64,000 nucleotides of DNA from Streptomyces luteogriseus (GTDB taxonomy: Bacteria > Actinomycetota > Actinomycetes > Streptomycetales > Streptomycetaceae). The notes beneath the pieces were generated by a model. That model did no database searches. It worked only from the letters and a program-made list of their open reading frames with translations, and had not been told where the DNA came from. The DNA is taken from contig NZ_JACHMS010000001.1 in NCBI RefSeq assembly GCF_014205055.1, positions 2,356,001 through 2,420,000 of the forward strand, written 5' to 3'. Of the stretch, positions 27,145 to 36,867 are shown in pieces. The stretch's first letter is position 1; the number at the start of each line of letters is the position of its first letter. A program made the position numbers and the translations under genes.

Positions 27145-28464
27145 GTGAGGGCTTCGAGGACGGGCGCCCGATCCCGTGACCGATCACGGACACGGGGTGC
27201 TTCGGCGTCCGGACAAGGACCGGCGCAGCGGCCGGACTCGCCGGGCGCGCTCCACTCCACGGTGCGTTCGGGTCGGGTCGGGGCATTCCGGTTGCAACGC
27301 CTTGTCCTGTTCGAGGCCGCGGCGGCCATCCTGCTCGTCGGATGGGTGATCGGTCCCGTGGCCCTGGTGCCTGCGGCTGTCCTCGCCGGCTGTCTGGTGC
27401 TGCTCTCCTTCCTCCGTCGCCGCGGGCGTTCCCTGCCCGAGTGGCTGGCCACGGCTCAGGCGTTTCGTGCACGACAGCGACGGGCCGCGAGTACGCCGCT
27501 ACCGGAGGGCACGGAGCCGGGGCTGGCGCCGGCCGTGGAGTGCGACCCGAGCCTGCGGACGTACACGTACACCGGCCGCGACCGCCGACCCGTCGGAATC
27601 GTCGGGGACGGTACGTTCGTCACCGCGGTCCTGCATGTCGAGGCCGACGCCACCGCCCTGCGGGCCGAGCGGAACAAACAGCCGTTGCCCCTGTCTCTGG
27701 TGCACGACGCTTTGGAGGTGGACGGTGTCCGGCTGGAGTCGGCACAGGTCGTGCTCCACACCCAGCCCGCGCCCGCGATCCACTTGCCCCGGCAGTCCGT
27801 GGCAGTCGCCAACTACGCGCCCTTGCAGGAGCAGACGGGTGCGCCGGCCGTACGCATCACGTGGATCGCGTTGAAGCTCGATCCGGAGCTGTGCGCCGAA
27901 GCTGTGGCCGCGCGCGGGGGCGGCCTGGTCGGAGCGCAGAAGTGCGTGGTGCGTGCCGCCGATCACCTCGCGAGCCGACTCACCGGATCCGGATTCCGGG
28001 CGACCCTCCTCGACGAGGAGCAGCTGACCTCCGCCATCGCCACGTCGGCCTGCGCCAACCCGCTGGTGACAGCGGAGGCCGGGCGGACGGACACGAGGGA
28101 GCGTAGGACCGAGGAGTCGGGCCGGAACTGGCGCTGCGACAACCGCAGACACACCACGTACTGGATCCGTCGGTGGCCCGCTCTGGGTGGGGAGAGGGCG
28201 CCGTCGCTGCCGCAGCTCGTCGCCCTGGTCACGGCCGTCCCCACCCTCGCCACCACCTTCAGCCTCACGCTCAGGCGCGGGGAGCGGAAGGAGGTGTCTG
28301 TCTGCGGGCACCTGCGGGTGACCGGGCGCAGCGACGACGAACTCGTCGCCGCCCGGCGTGCAGTGCAGGCCGCGGCCCGGCACACAGGCATGGGGCTCTC
28401 CCGGCTCGACCGGGAACAGGTGCCCGGCATGCTCGCCACTCTGCCCCTCGGAGGTGCCCGGTGA
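27145..28464 (+). CDS. eccE: Type VII secretion protein EccE
   Basis: EccE is a peripheral membrane subunit of the ESX complex. The 439-residue protein has a basic N-terminus and two tightly spaced hydrophobic helices (about 50-95: AAAAILLVGWVIGPVALVPA then VLAGCLVLLSFL). A soluble domain follows with RTYTYTGRDRRPVGIVGDGT and ARHTGMGLSRLDREQ. This layout is that of Streptomyces EccE. I chose GTG 27145 because GGGGGGATGGA directly precedes it; an upstream in-frame extension is Arg-rich and has no Shine-Dalgarno sequence. The gene overlaps the next by 4 nt (GTGA). Confidence 0.88.
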   Translation: MRASRTGARSRDRSRTRGASASGQGPAQRPDSPGALHSTVRSGRVGAFRLQRLVLFEAAAAILLVGWVIGPVALVPAAVLAGCLVLLSFLRRRGRSLPEWLATAQAFRARQRRAASTPLPEGTEPGLAPAVECDPSLRTYTYTGRDRRPVGIVGDGTFVTAVLHVEADATALRAERNKQPLPLSLVHDALEVDGVRLESAQVVLHTQPAPAIHLPRQSVAVANYAPLQEQTGAPAVRITWIALKLDPELCAEAVAARGGGLVGAQKCVVRAADHLASRLTGSGFRATLLDEEQLTSAIATSACANPLVTAEAGRTDTRERRTEESGRNWRCDNRRHTTYWIRRWPALGGERAPSLPQLVALVTAVPTLATTFSLTLRRGERKEVSVCGHLRVTGRSDDELVAARRAVQAAARHTGMGLSRLDREQVPGMLATLPLGGAR

Positions 28465-29249
28465 CGGCGACGCCCCCGCGCGTAGGACGGGCGGCGGTCA
28501 CCGGACAGGGTGAGCCGCAGTCCTCAGCCCCCGAGCGGGCGCGTGAACTGCTGCGCCGCGGCTTCGGATTGATCGGCCCGAGGCACCCTCGGCACTCCGT
28601 GAGCATCGACCAACTGGACACCCTCGCCCTACCCGTGGCCGACGACGGCGTCGTCATCGGCGTGGACGCGGAGAACCGGCCCGCTGTACTCGGGCTCAAT
28701 CGGCCGCTGCCGTACGACGTCGTGCTCATCGGCGGGCTGTGGACCGTGCAGGTCATCGCGCTCAGGGCGGCGGCAACAGGGACGCGGGTCGCCGTGGAGA
28801 CGGCGCGGGCGCAGGTCTGGATGCCGATGGTGCACGCCATGGGGGGCGCTCAGAACGGGATGGCCGTGTACGACGTCGGGCGGGTGCCGCCGCTGGGTGC
28901 CTCGGCCGGTACGCCGGTGCTGGTGGTGCGGGACTGCGGGATGCGGCCACCTCGCGGTCGCGTGGTCTCCGGGCCCTGGCAGTCGGTGCTGACGCTGTTG
29001 CCGTACGTCAGCCCGGTCGCTCCGCGGCTCGTGCGGCAGGCGCGGCTGGTCGGCATTCAGAGGGTGTCGCCCGACGAATCCACGGAACTGGGCCGCACGA
29101 TGGCGCTCACCCGGGCCGAAATGGACTCCCTGCCGGGGCTCTCCGACGGCCTCACCCTGTGGTGTACCGATCGTGATCGGCAATACGTGATGACACAGCC
29201 CACGGACGCGGAGACCGGGCTGTTGGGTACGCCACGTCGGATGGACTGA
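28461..29249 (+). CDS. T7SS-locus soluble protein, unknown function
   Basis: A 262-residue protein with no membrane helix or signal peptide, containing RHSVSIDQLDTLALPVADDG, YDVVLIGGLWTVQVIALRAA, and a C-terminal LGRTMALTRAEMDSLPGLSD. The GTG start overlaps eccE by 4 nt and follows a perfect GGAGGTGCCCG spacer, so it is co-translated with EccE. It is probably a cytosolic accessory factor of the ESX machine. No named family is recognised. Confidence 0.82.
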   Translation: MTATPPRVGRAAVTGQGEPQSSAPERARELLRRGFGLIGPRHPRHSVSIDQLDTLALPVADDGVVIGVDAENRPAVLGLNRPLPYDVVLIGGLWTVQVIALRAAATGTRVAVETARAQVWMPMVHAMGGAQNGMAVYDVGRVPPLGASAGTPVLVVRDCGMRPPRGRVVSGPWQSVLTLLPYVSPVAPRLVRQARLVGIQRVSPDESTELGRTMALTRAEMDSLPGLSDGLTLWCTDRDRQYVMTQPTDAETGLLGTPRRMD

Positions 29250-29584
29250 CGGGCCTGGCGGCGAAACCGTTCGCAGCACCCGGTTTGTCAACTGTTGCGC
29301 CAGCAATTACATGGCATTTGCCTGGTTTTCGAGGGCCGGCGTTGCTGTGGAGGGGCGGACGGGTCTGCCGGGCCGGGACGTGTGGTGATTAGGCTGGGAC
29401 GGGGCGCGCCGTCAGAACCCGTGGTGGGCGGGCGGCGTCCCAGGGGGACGGCGGGGGAGCCTGTGGAGCGGACGACCTCGGTTGACCCCTGATACGCCTC
29501 AAACGACTTCGCACGACGTCGGACGACAAGCAAGGGTCGCCCCAGCACGACATGAGGGTGCTCGACCACACCAGGAGGAACACT
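29250..29584. other. Intergenic region before the EspI-like ATPase gene
   Basis: In this 335-bp region I see a weak promoter-like pair, TTGTCA (29285-29290) and TACATG (29308-29313) with a 17-bp spacer, and the strong AGGAGG Shine-Dalgarno sequence (29573-29578) of the next gene. No terminator hairpin is visible after the 262-residue gene, so read-through from eccE is possible. Confidence 0.4.
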
Positions 29585-32500
29585 GTGAGCAGCGATCGGG
29601 ACGGGAACCGCGGGGGCTGGGCGACACCCGGCGATGACCAGCCCGACGCGGAGTCCGCAGCAGAGGTGACGGGCGAGTTCACCATCGACTACGCGCCGCC
29701 CGCCTGGTACACGCAGAACGCCTCGGGGAACTCGTCCTCGGGGCAGGGGGCGGGGGCGTCCGAGGAGTCCGGTGCTCCGGGGGCTGCCGGAGGGCCCGGC
29801 GGTTCCGGGATGCCGAAGGGGCCGGTGCCGCCGCTGCCCGGGCTGACTCCGCCGCCGCATGCCAATCCTTCGGGTGGGGTCTCGTCCTTCCCCGGGCAGC
29901 GTCCCGCTCAGGGGCCGGCTTCGGCACCGCATCCGGCTCCGACGCCCGGTGCGCCCTTCACTCCTCCCGCGTCGCCGCCCGCTCCGGGGGCTCCGTTCAC
30001 GCCTCCGGCGCCCGCGCCGGGCGCGCCGTTCACTCCACCCGCCGCCGGAGGGCCGGCCGGTGTCCCCAGGTTGCCGATGGGGAGCGGTTTCGAGCCGCAG
30101 GTGTCGCAGCAGGCTCAGCCCGAGGCGCCCCAGGCGGGTCCGGCCTCTCCCACGGCTGTGCCGAACATCCCCGTGGGTGGGTATCAGGCGCAGTGGACGC
30201 CGTCGGCTCCGCCGGAGGTGGCCCCGGCCGCTGTTCCTGCCCCGGAGGCGGCTCCTGCCGCTCCGGACGCTCCCGAGGCTCCTGCCACTCCTCCCACCGC
30301 GTCCGGGACTCCCGAGGTTCCGGCTGCGGCTGCCAGTGCGGCAGACCCGTCGGCCGGTGATCTGGAGAGCGGCGCCACCATGCGGTTCTCCGCCGTCGCC
30401 CTGAAGCGGGAGATCGAGGAGCGGGCCGCCGCCGAGGCGGTTTCCGCGCCCGCCGTCCCCGTCGCCCCCGACTCCGACGACAGCTCCGAGGCTCCCGATG
30501 CTCCCGACGCCCCCCGGGTGCCGATCGCCGGGGGCGAGGGTGACATCGAGGCGGAAGAGTCCGCCGACGGCTCCGGCAGCGACGTCCGTGCGGATGACGC
30601 GGAGGACCACGGCCCTGACGCGGAGGCCGACGGCGCCTCGGACGCGGTCTCGGAGTACGGGCTGGACGCGGACGCCTTCGCTGACGTGCCGTCGGCCGAA
30701 GAGACCGAGCCGGAGGAGACGCGGCCGGAGGGCGAAGACGCAGCGCCCGTGGTGGTCGAGCCGCATGTCGTGGCGGCCGACGACAGCGAGTCCGAGGACG
30801 CCGGCGACCAGGACGGGGCGTCCGCCGACGAGGCCCGGCCGGAGGAAGCCGAAGACAAGGACGCCGAAGAGGAGGACGCCAGGTCGGAGAACGCCGCGCC
30901 CGAGAACGCCCCGTCTCAGGCCGACGAGCCCAACGACGTCGAGCCCGAGCCCGAGGATGCCGTACCGGCCGGGGCCGAGCACCTCCGTGAAGACGCCGTG
31001 GCAGCTCCTGCCGAGCCCGCCGACGCGCCCCCCACCGACCTCGCCTCCTCGGAGAGCGAGCCGGAGGACGCCGTACCGGCCGCCCCGGCCCCCGAGGCTC
31101 CGCAGACCGCGCCGTCCGACTCGGTTCCCCCGCTCCCACAGGGTGTGCCGCCGCTGCCGCCGTCGTACCAGCCGGCGGCCCCGGCGCCCGCGAACCAGTG
31201 GCCCGTTCAGCCTGAGCAGCAGCCCCGGCCGGAGGCTCGGCCCGCCGACACGAACGGGCCGGCGCAGGGTCAGCCGCCGGTGCCGCCGCAGCCCTCGGTG
31301 CCCGCCCAGCAGCCGCCGTTCCAGCCCGAGCCGCCGTTCCAGCCCCAGGCGCCGCAGCCCGCGCCCGCCGCGTGGAACCAGCAGGCCGCACCGACGCCTC
31401 CGAACCAGCCGCCCGCCCAGCCCGTACCTCAGCCCGGCGGCTACGGCTTCCCGCCCCCTGGAGCTCAGCCCCCGGCCGCGCCGAACGTCCAGGGCGGCTA
31501 CGGCTTCCCGCAGCAGGGCGCGCCCGCCCCGGCAGCGCAGCAGCCCGGCACCCCCGCCCCCGCGCCGACCCCGCAGGACGGCTACGGCTTCCCCCACCCC
31601 GGCGCCCCAGCCCCGGCCGCACAGCCCCCGGCGCAGCAGCCGGTGGGCCCGCACGCGCCCCACGCGCAGGGCGGCTACGGCTTCCCGCAGCAGGGCGCGC
31701 CCGCCCCGGCAGCGCAGCAGCCCGGCACCCCCGCCCCCGCGCCGACCCCGCAGGACGGCTACGGCATCCCCCATCCCGGCGCACCCGCCCCGGCGGCCCA
31801 GCAGCCCCCGGCGCAGCAGCCCGGCACCCCGCCCGCCCCCGCGCCGACCCCCCAGGACGGCTACGGCTTCCCCCAGCCGGGCGCGCCCGCCCCGCAGGAC
31901 GGCTACGGCTTCCCTCATCCCGGTGTCCCCAACGCCCAGGGCGGCTACGGCTTCCCCCAGCCGCACGCTCCGCAGCCCCAGCCCGGCGTGCCCCCGCAGG
32001 CCCAGCCCCAGCCCGAGGCCCAGCCCCCGCATGCCGGTCAGCCCGAGCAGCAGCCGGGTCAGCCGGCCCATCCGGGGCTGCCCGGGCAGCCCGGGCAGCA
32101 GGCCTACCCCGGGCAGCCCCAGCAGCCCGTCGACCCCCGTACCGGTGCCGCCTGGCCGCAGCCCATGCAGCACGACCAGCGGCAGCCGACCAACCCCGGG
32201 GCCGCGCCGCTCGGTTACACCGCCGCCGTGGAGCTGTCGTCCGACCGGCTGCTCAACAGCAAGAAGCAGAAGGCGAAAAGCAGCCGTCCGGCGGCCGGGG
32301 GCGGGCGGTTCAAGATCGGTGGGAAGAAGGAGGAGGCCGAGCGGCAGCGCAAGCTCGACCTGATCCGTACGCCCGTGCTGTCCTGCTACCGGATCGCCGT
32401 GATCAGCCTCAAGGGCGGTGTCGGCAAGACGACCACGACCACCGCGCTCGGCTCGACGCTCGCCACCGAGCGCCAGGACAAGATCCTCGCGATCGACGCC

Positions 32501-33652
32501 AACCCCGACGCGGGCACCCTCGGGCGCCGGGTGCGGAGGGAGACCGGGGCGACCATCCGCGATCTCGTCCAGGCGATCCCGTACCTCAACTCGTACATGG
32601 ACATCCGGCGGTTCACGTCCCAGGCCTCCTCCGGACTGGAGATCATCGCCAACGACGTCGACCCGGCGGTGTCCACGACGTTCAACGACGAGGACTACCG
32701 GCGCGCGATCGACGTGCTGGGCAAGCAGTACCCGGTGATCCTCACCGACTCCGGTACCGGTCTGCTGTACAGCGCCATGCGCGGTGTGCTGGACCTCGCG
32801 GACCAGCTCATCATCATCTCGACGCCGTCCGTGGACGGGGCGAGCAGTGCGAGCACGACGCTGGACTGGCTGTCCGCGCACGGGTACGCCGACCTGGTCT
32901 CGCGGTCCATCACCGTCATCTCCGGGGTGCGTGAGACCGGCAAGATGATCAAGGTCGAGGACATCGTGTCCCACTTCGAGACGCGCTGCCGGGGTGTCAT
33001 CGTCGTGCCGTTCGACGAGCATCTCTCCGCCGGTGCCGAGGTCGACCTCGACATGATGCGGCCGAAGGTGCGGGAGGCGTACTTCAACCTCGCGGCCATG
33101 GTCGCCGAAGACTTCGTCCGTCATCAGCAGTCGCACGGCCTGTGGACCTCGGACGGCAACCCGCCGCCGGTCGCGGCCCCGCCGTTGCCCGGTCAGGCCA
33201 CGCCCGGCCAGGCCGTGCCGGGTCAGGCCATGCCGGGTCAGCCCTACGCCCAGCCGGGACAGCTTCCCTACCCCGGCCAGCAGCAGCCGGCTCCGGGTCA
33301 GCCGGGCCCGTACCCGCCGCAGCCCCAGCAGCCCCAGCAGCCCCAGCCCGGACAGCCGTACCCGCAGCCCGGACAGCCGTACCCGCAGCCCGGGCAGCCC
33401 TATGCCCAGCCGGGTCAGCCCCCGGCCCAGCCCGGCCAGCCGTACCCGCAGGCCGGACAGCCGGGACAGCCGGGACAGCAGCCCGGCCATCCGGGAGCCC
33501 ACCCTGGCCAGCCGTACGCGCAGCCCGGTCAGCCCCCGGCCGCTCCCCCGCAGCCGGGCTACGGATACCCCCAGGCCGGACACCCCGGGCAGCCCGGCTA
33601 CCCGGGCCAGCCCGACGGGCAGACCCCGCCGCCCCCGCCTCCGACGCAGTAA
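29585..33652 (+). CDS. EspI-like ParA/MinD-family ATPase with giant Pro-rich regions
   Basis: A 1355-residue protein. Residues 1-930 are disordered Pro/Ala/Glu/Gln-rich sequence, including an acidic block (about 300-480) and eight GYGFP-type repeats (about 615-795). A ParA/MinD ATPase (about 935-1185) follows with deviant Walker [11 protein letters not shown] at about 943, [12 protein letters not shown], and [10 protein letters not shown]. The tail (about 1198-1355) is made of [11 protein letters not shown] repeats. This layout matches mycobacterial EspI (Pro/Ala-rich ParA-like ESX regulator) and the large ESX-linked protein SCO5717 of S. coelicolor. GTG 29585 lies 6 nt after AGGAGG. A regulatory or energy-sensing role at the secretion complex is inferred. 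Confidence 0.88.
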   Translation: MSSDRDGNRGGWATPGDDQPDAESAAEVTGEFTIDYAPPAWYTQNASGNSSSGQGAGASEESGAPGAAGGPGGSGMPKGPVPPLPGLTPPPHANPSGGVSSFPGQRPAQGPASAPHPAPTPGAPFTPPASPPAPGAPFTPPAPAPGAPFTPPAAGGPAGVPRLPMGSGFEPQVSQQAQPEAPQAGPASPTAVPNIPVGGYQAQWTPSAPPEVAPAAVPAPEAAPAAPDAPEAPATPPTASGTPEVPAAAASAADPSAGDLESGATMRFSAVALKREIEERAAAEAVSAPAVPVAPDSDDSSEAPDAPDAPRVPIAGGEGDIEAEESADGSGSDVRADDAEDHGPDAEADGASDAVSEYGLDADAFADVPSAEETEPEETRPEGEDAAPVVVEPHVVAADDSESEDAGDQDGASADEARPEEAEDKDAEEEDARSENAAPENAPSQADEPNDVEPEPEDAVPAGAEHLREDAVAAPAEPADAPPTDLASSESEPEDAVPAAPAPEAPQTAPSDSVPPLPQGVPPLPPSYQPAAPAPANQWPVQPEQQPRPEARPADTNGPAQGQPPVPPQPSVPAQQPPFQPEPPFQPQAPQPAPAAWNQQAAPTPPNQPPAQPVPQPGGYGFPPPGAQPPAAPNVQGGYGFPQQGAPAPAAQQPGTPAPAPTPQDGYGFPHPGAPAPAAQPPAQQPVGPHAPHAQGGYGFPQQGAPAPAAQQPGTPAPAPTPQDGYGIPHPGAPAPAAQQPPAQQPGTPPAPAPTPQDGYGFPQPGAPAPQDGYGFPHPGVPNAQGGYGFPQPHAPQPQPGVPPQAQPQPEAQPPHAGQPEQQPGQPAHPGLPGQPGQQAYPGQPQQPVDPRTGAAWPQPMQHDQRQPTNPGAAPLGYTAAVELSSDRLLNSKKQKAKSSRPAAGGGRFKIGGKKEEAERQRKLDLIRTPVLSCYRIAVISLKGGVGKTTTTTALGSTLATERQDKILAIDANPDAGTLGRRVRRETGATIRDLVQAIPYLNSYMDIRRFTSQASSGLEIIANDVDPAVSTTFNDEDYRRAIDVLGKQYPVILTDSGTGLLYSAMRGVLDLADQLIIISTPSVDGASSASTTLDWLSAHGYADLVSRSITVISGVRETGKMIKVEDIVSHFETRCRGVIVVPFDEHLSAGAEVDLDMMRPKVREAYFNLAAMVAEDFVRHQQSHGLWTSDGNPPPVAAPPLPGQATPGQAVPGQAMPGQPYAQPGQLPYPGQQQPAPGQPGPYPPQPQQPQQPQPGQPYPQPGQPYPQPGQPYAQPGQPPAQPGQPYPQAGQPGQPGQQPGHPGAHPGQPYAQPGQPPAAPPQPGYGYPQAGHPGQPGYPGQPDGQTPPPPPPTQ
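31490..31588 (+). repeat. 99-bp direct repeat, copy 1 (within EspI-like gene)
   Basis: A 99-bp stretch encoding [11 protein letters not shown], an Ala/Pro/Gln stretch and DGYG is repeated essentially identically at 31667-31765. The offset is 177 bp, which keeps the reading frame. Confidence 0.85.
31667..31765 (+). repeat. 99-bp direct repeat, copy 2 (within EspI-like gene)
   Basis: Second copy of the 31490-31588 repeat, in frame. It indicates a recent internal duplication in the GYGFP repeat region. Confidence 0.85.
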
Positions 33653-33663
33653 TCACCTCACCC

Positions 33664-33690
33664 GATCGGCCCCTTTCCGAGGGGCCGATC
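33664..33690. terminator. Terminator downstream of EspI-like gene
   Basis: A perfect 10-bp stem, GATCGGCCCC (33664-33673) with GGGGCCGATC (33681-33690), has a 7-nt loop. It starts 12 nt after the stop codon and closes the T7SS locus. Confidence 0.8.
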
Positions 33691-33852
33691 CCGCCCGGCC
33701 CGCGCCGTTCCGACTCGGCGCGGGCCTTTGCGCGTTCGGGGGCGAATTCCGTTGCCAGGCCCTGGCCAGGGGCGCGTCAGTGGTCTCGACCAATGGGTGC
33801 GAAAAGCTCGCCAATTCGTTATTTCCGCAGGCCACAAGGGGTGAATGCGCCG

Positions 33853-33882
33853 TTGACGGGTGGAGACGGCCGCTGGTACACA
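33853..33882 (+). promoter_or_regulatory. Candidate vegetative promoter of the ABC importer operon
   Basis: TTGACG (33853-33858), an 18-bp spacer and TACACA (33877-33882) fit the HrdB-type -35/-10 consensus moderately well. The pair lies about 67 bp before the ATG of the binding-protein gene. Confidence 0.5.
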
Positions 33883-33948
33883 CACATCACGCAGCTGACA
33901 GCTGATCAACCCGTCCTTCCCGTCCGAGCGATGACGCGAGGTCCGACC

Positions 33949-35802
33949 ATGGGCACGAACGATCAGAAACGCAGCCTCCCGCACGGCCTCCGGCTCGTCG
34001 CCCTGGCCGGGGCCGCCGCGCTCACCCTCACCGCCGGTCTCGCGACCCCGCTGGACCCGGCGTCCCAGCAGGCCCGGGCGGCCGACGACGGCAAGAAGGT
34101 GCTGACCGTCGCGGTGGCGCAGAGCGTGGACTCGCTCAGCCCGTTCCTCGCGGTCCGGCTGCTCAGCACGAGCATCCACCGGCTCATGTACGAGTACCTG
34201 ACCAACTACGACCCCAAGGACAACCACGCCATCGCGGGCCTGGCCACCAAGTGGGAGCCGTCGCCGGACAAGCTGACCTGGACGTACACGATCCGCGACA
34301 CCTCCAAGTGGTCGGACGGGCAGCGGGCCACCGCCGAGGACGCGGCGTGGACGTTCAACAAGATGATGACCGACACCGGCGCGGCCACGGCGAACGGCAG
34401 CTACGTCGGGAACTTCAGGAAGGTGACGGCCCCGAGCCCCACCAAGCTGGTCATCGAGCTGAAGAAGCCGCAGGCCACCATGGCCGCGCTGGACGTGCCG
34501 ATCGTGCCGAAGCACGTGTGGGAGAAGGTCTCGGACTTCTCCGAGTTCAACAACGACAAGAGCTTCCCGGTCGTGGGGAACGGCCCGTTCGTGCTGAGCG
34601 GCTACAAGGCCGACAGCTATGTCCGGCTCAAGGCCAACAAGGACTTCTGGCGGGGGTCGCCGAAGTTCGACGAGCTGGTCTTCCGCTACTACAAGGACCA
34701 GGACGCGGCCGTGTCGGCGCTGCGCAAGGGCGAGGTGTCCTTCGTCGCCGGGTCCCCGTCCCTGACACCCGCTCAGGCGGAGTCGCTGAAGGGCGCGGAC
34801 GACATCCAGGTGAACGACGCCCCCGGCCGCCGCTTCTACGCCCTCGCCACCAACCCGGGCGCCAAGGCCAAGAACGGCAAGAAGTTCGGCGACGGCCACC
34901 CCTCCCTGCTGGACCAGCGGGTGCGCAACGCGCTGTTCCGGGCCGTCGACCGCGAGGCCATCATCGACAAGGTGTTCCGGGGCCACGCCGTCGAGGGCGA
35001 GGGCTACATCCCGCCGCGCTTCCAGGACTACTTCTGGAAGCCCTCCGCGGACCGGAAGCTGTCGTACGACCCGGCCGAGGCGGCCCGGCTGCTCGACCAG
35101 GCGGGGTACAAGAAGAACGGCGACGGCAAGCGCGTCGGCAAGGACGGCAAACCGATCACCTACCGCGTGCTGTGCCACGCCACCGACCCGAACGACAAGG
35201 CGGTCGGCAAGTACCTCCAGGAGTGGTGGGGCGAGCTCGGCATCGGCGTCCGGCTCAACTGCCTGGACAACGTGACCGACCCGTGGCTGGCCGGCAAGTA
35301 CGACCTGGCGTTCGACGGCTGGTCGGTCAACCCCGACCCCGACTTCGTGCTGTCCATCCACACCTGCGGGGCGCTGCCGGCGACCCCCGAGGAGACGGGC
35401 GCGACGGACAACTTCATCTGCGACAAGAAGTACGACGAGCTCTACGCCCGGCAGCTCACCGAGTACGACCCCGCCAAACGGGCGGACATCGTCAAGCAGA
35501 TGGAGTCGCGGCTGTACGACCTCGGGTACATGAACGTCATGGCGTATCCGAACGCGGTCGAGGCTTTCCGGACGGACCAGATCAAGTCGATCACGACCAT
35601 GCCGGCGAAGGCGGGCAACATCTACGGGCAGGACGGCTACTGGAGCTGGTGGTCGGCGGTGCCCGCGGACTCCGGGGGGTCCTCGGACAACGCGGCGTCG
35701 ACGACGGTCGTGGTCGGCATCGTCGCGGGTGTCGTGATCCTCGGCGGGCTCGGTGTCTTCGCGGCGATGCGGCGGCGGGCCACCGCCGAGGAACGCGAGT
35801 AG
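33949..35802 (+). CDS. Oligopeptide-type ABC transporter substrate-binding protein
   Basis: A 617-residue cluster C (SBP_bac_5, peptide/nickel) binding protein. A signal peptide covers about residues 1-45 (LVALAGAAALTLTAGLATPL, ending ARA-A), without a lipobox Cys. The binding domain follows (DSLSPFLAVRLLSTSIHRLM; LTWTYTIRDTSKWSDGQ; VGNGPFVLSGYK). A C-terminal membrane helix (about 583-606: TTVVVGIVAGVVILGGLGVF) and a basic tail end it, so it is anchored by its C-terminus instead of by lipid. ATG 33949 has GAGGT 6-7 nt upstream; ATG 33931 is the alternative. First gene of the importer operon. Confidence 0.93.
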   Translation: MGTNDQKRSLPHGLRLVALAGAAALTLTAGLATPLDPASQQARAADDGKKVLTVAVAQSVDSLSPFLAVRLLSTSIHRLMYEYLTNYDPKDNHAIAGLATKWEPSPDKLTWTYTIRDTSKWSDGQRATAEDAAWTFNKMMTDTGAATANGSYVGNFRKVTAPSPTKLVIELKKPQATMAALDVPIVPKHVWEKVSDFSEFNNDKSFPVVGNGPFVLSGYKADSYVRLKANKDFWRGSPKFDELVFRYYKDQDAAVSALRKGEVSFVAGSPSLTPAQAESLKGADDIQVNDAPGRRFYALATNPGAKAKNGKKFGDGHPSLLDQRVRNALFRAVDREAIIDKVFRGHAVEGEGYIPPRFQDYFWKPSADRKLSYDPAEAARLLDQAGYKKNGDGKRVGKDGKPITYRVLCHATDPNDKAVGKYLQEWWGELGIGVRLNCLDNVTDPWLAGKYDLAFDGWSVNPDPDFVLSIHTCGALPATPEETGATDNFICDKKYDELYARQLTEYDPAKRADIVKQMESRLYDLGYMNVMAYPNAVEAFRTDQIKSITTMPAKAGNIYGQDGYWSWWSAVPADSGGSSDNAASTTVVVGIVAGVVILGGLGVFAAMRRRATAEERE

Positions 35803-35820
35803 GGCGGCGAGCGGGTACTC

Positions 35821-36867
35821 ATGACCGCTGACGCGACCCCCGCGCTGGTCGAGGACAAGCAGAGGGCGGCCGGGCCGCGGGTACGCAAGAGCTCCGCGTA
35901 CCCGCGGTACCTGGCGGGCAAGGTGGCCGGTGCCGCCGTCTCGCTGCTGGCCGTGCTCGTGACCAGCTTCTTCCTCTTCCGGCTGATCCCCGGCGACCCG
36001 GTGAAGACCATGACGGGCGGCCGTCAGGTGTCGGCGGAGCAGCTGGCCGCCTACCGCGAGGAGTTCGGGCTCGACCTGCCGCTGTGGCGGCAGTTCACGG
36101 ACTACTGCGGCAAGGCGCTCACGGGTGACTTCGGGACGTCGTACCAGTTCCGCGCCCCCGTCATCGACAAGATCACCGAGGCGCTGCCGAACACCCTGCT
36201 GCTCACGGGGACGGCGTTCGTCCTCTACACCGCGCTGGGCATCCTCCTCGGCACCCGGTCGGCGTGGCGGCACGGCAGGCTCGGCGACCGCGTCAACACG
36301 GGCCTCGCGCTGACGCTGTACTCCATCCCGTCCTTCTGGCTGGGGCTGCTGCTGATCATCGTGCTGTCGGTGGGCATCGGCCCACTGCCCGGCATGTTCC
36401 CGACCGGCGGCATGGAGTCGGGCGGCGAGGAGGGCCTCGCGTACGTCCTGGACGTGGCACACCATCTGGTGCTGCCGGTGGTGACGCTGGTGGCCGTGGA
36501 GTACGGGCAGACGCTGCTGGTCACGCGGTCGGCGCTGCTGGACGAGATGGGCAGCGACTATCTGACGACCGCACGGGCCAAGGGGCTGCGCGACGACCTC
36601 GTACGCCGTCGGCACGCCGTGCCGAACGCGCTGCTGCCGACCGTGACGCTGATCTTCATCAACCTCGGGCGGACGGTGGCGGGCGTGATCCTCGTGGAGA
36701 CGGTGTTCTCCTGGCCCGGCCTCGGCGGGCTGTTCTACCAGGCGCTGAGCGTGCCCGATCTGCCGCTGGTGCAGGGGCTGTTCTTCGTGTTCGCCGCAGC
36801 GGTGATCCTGATGAACACCCTCGCCGACCTGGTCTATCCGCTGCTGGACCCCCGGGTGGCCCGATGA
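35821..36867 (+). CDS. ABC transporter permease (DppB/OppB-like)
   Basis: A 348-residue binding-protein-dependent permease with six predicted membrane helices. It shows the DppB hallmarks: an N-terminal helix (SLLAVLVTSFFLFRLIPGDP), the EAA-loop region DYLTTARAKGLRDDLVRRRH, and a C-terminal FFVFAAAVILMNTLADLVYP. It starts 18 nt after the binding-protein stop. Its TGA overlaps the next permease ATG (ATGA). It pairs with the DppC-like permease to form the pore for oligopeptides or a related substrate. Confidence 0.95.
   Translation: MTADATPALVEDKQRAAGPRVRKSSAYPRYLAGKVAGAAVSLLAVLVTSFFLFRLIPGDPVKTMTGGRQVSAEQLAAYREEFGLDLPLWRQFTDYCGKALTGDFGTSYQFRAPVIDKITEALPNTLLLTGTAFVLYTALGILLGTRSAWRHGRLGDRVNTGLALTLYSIPSFWLGLLLIIVLSVGIGPLPGMFPTGGMESGGEEGLAYVLDVAHHLVLPVVTLVAVEYGQTLLVTRSALLDEMGSDYLTTARAKGLRDDLVRRRHAVPNALLPTVTLIFINLGRTVAGVILVETVFSWPGLGGLFYQALSVPDLPLVQGLFFVFAAAVILMNTLADLVYPLLDPRVAR

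Noticed and set aside
29288..33583. A 1431-codon open frame antisense to the EspI-like ATPase gene
   Set aside because: Its Gly/Arg/Leu-rich translation is the mirror of the Pro/Ala/Gln repeats, with no domain and no Shine-Dalgarno sequence. High GC at third positions opens antisense frames.
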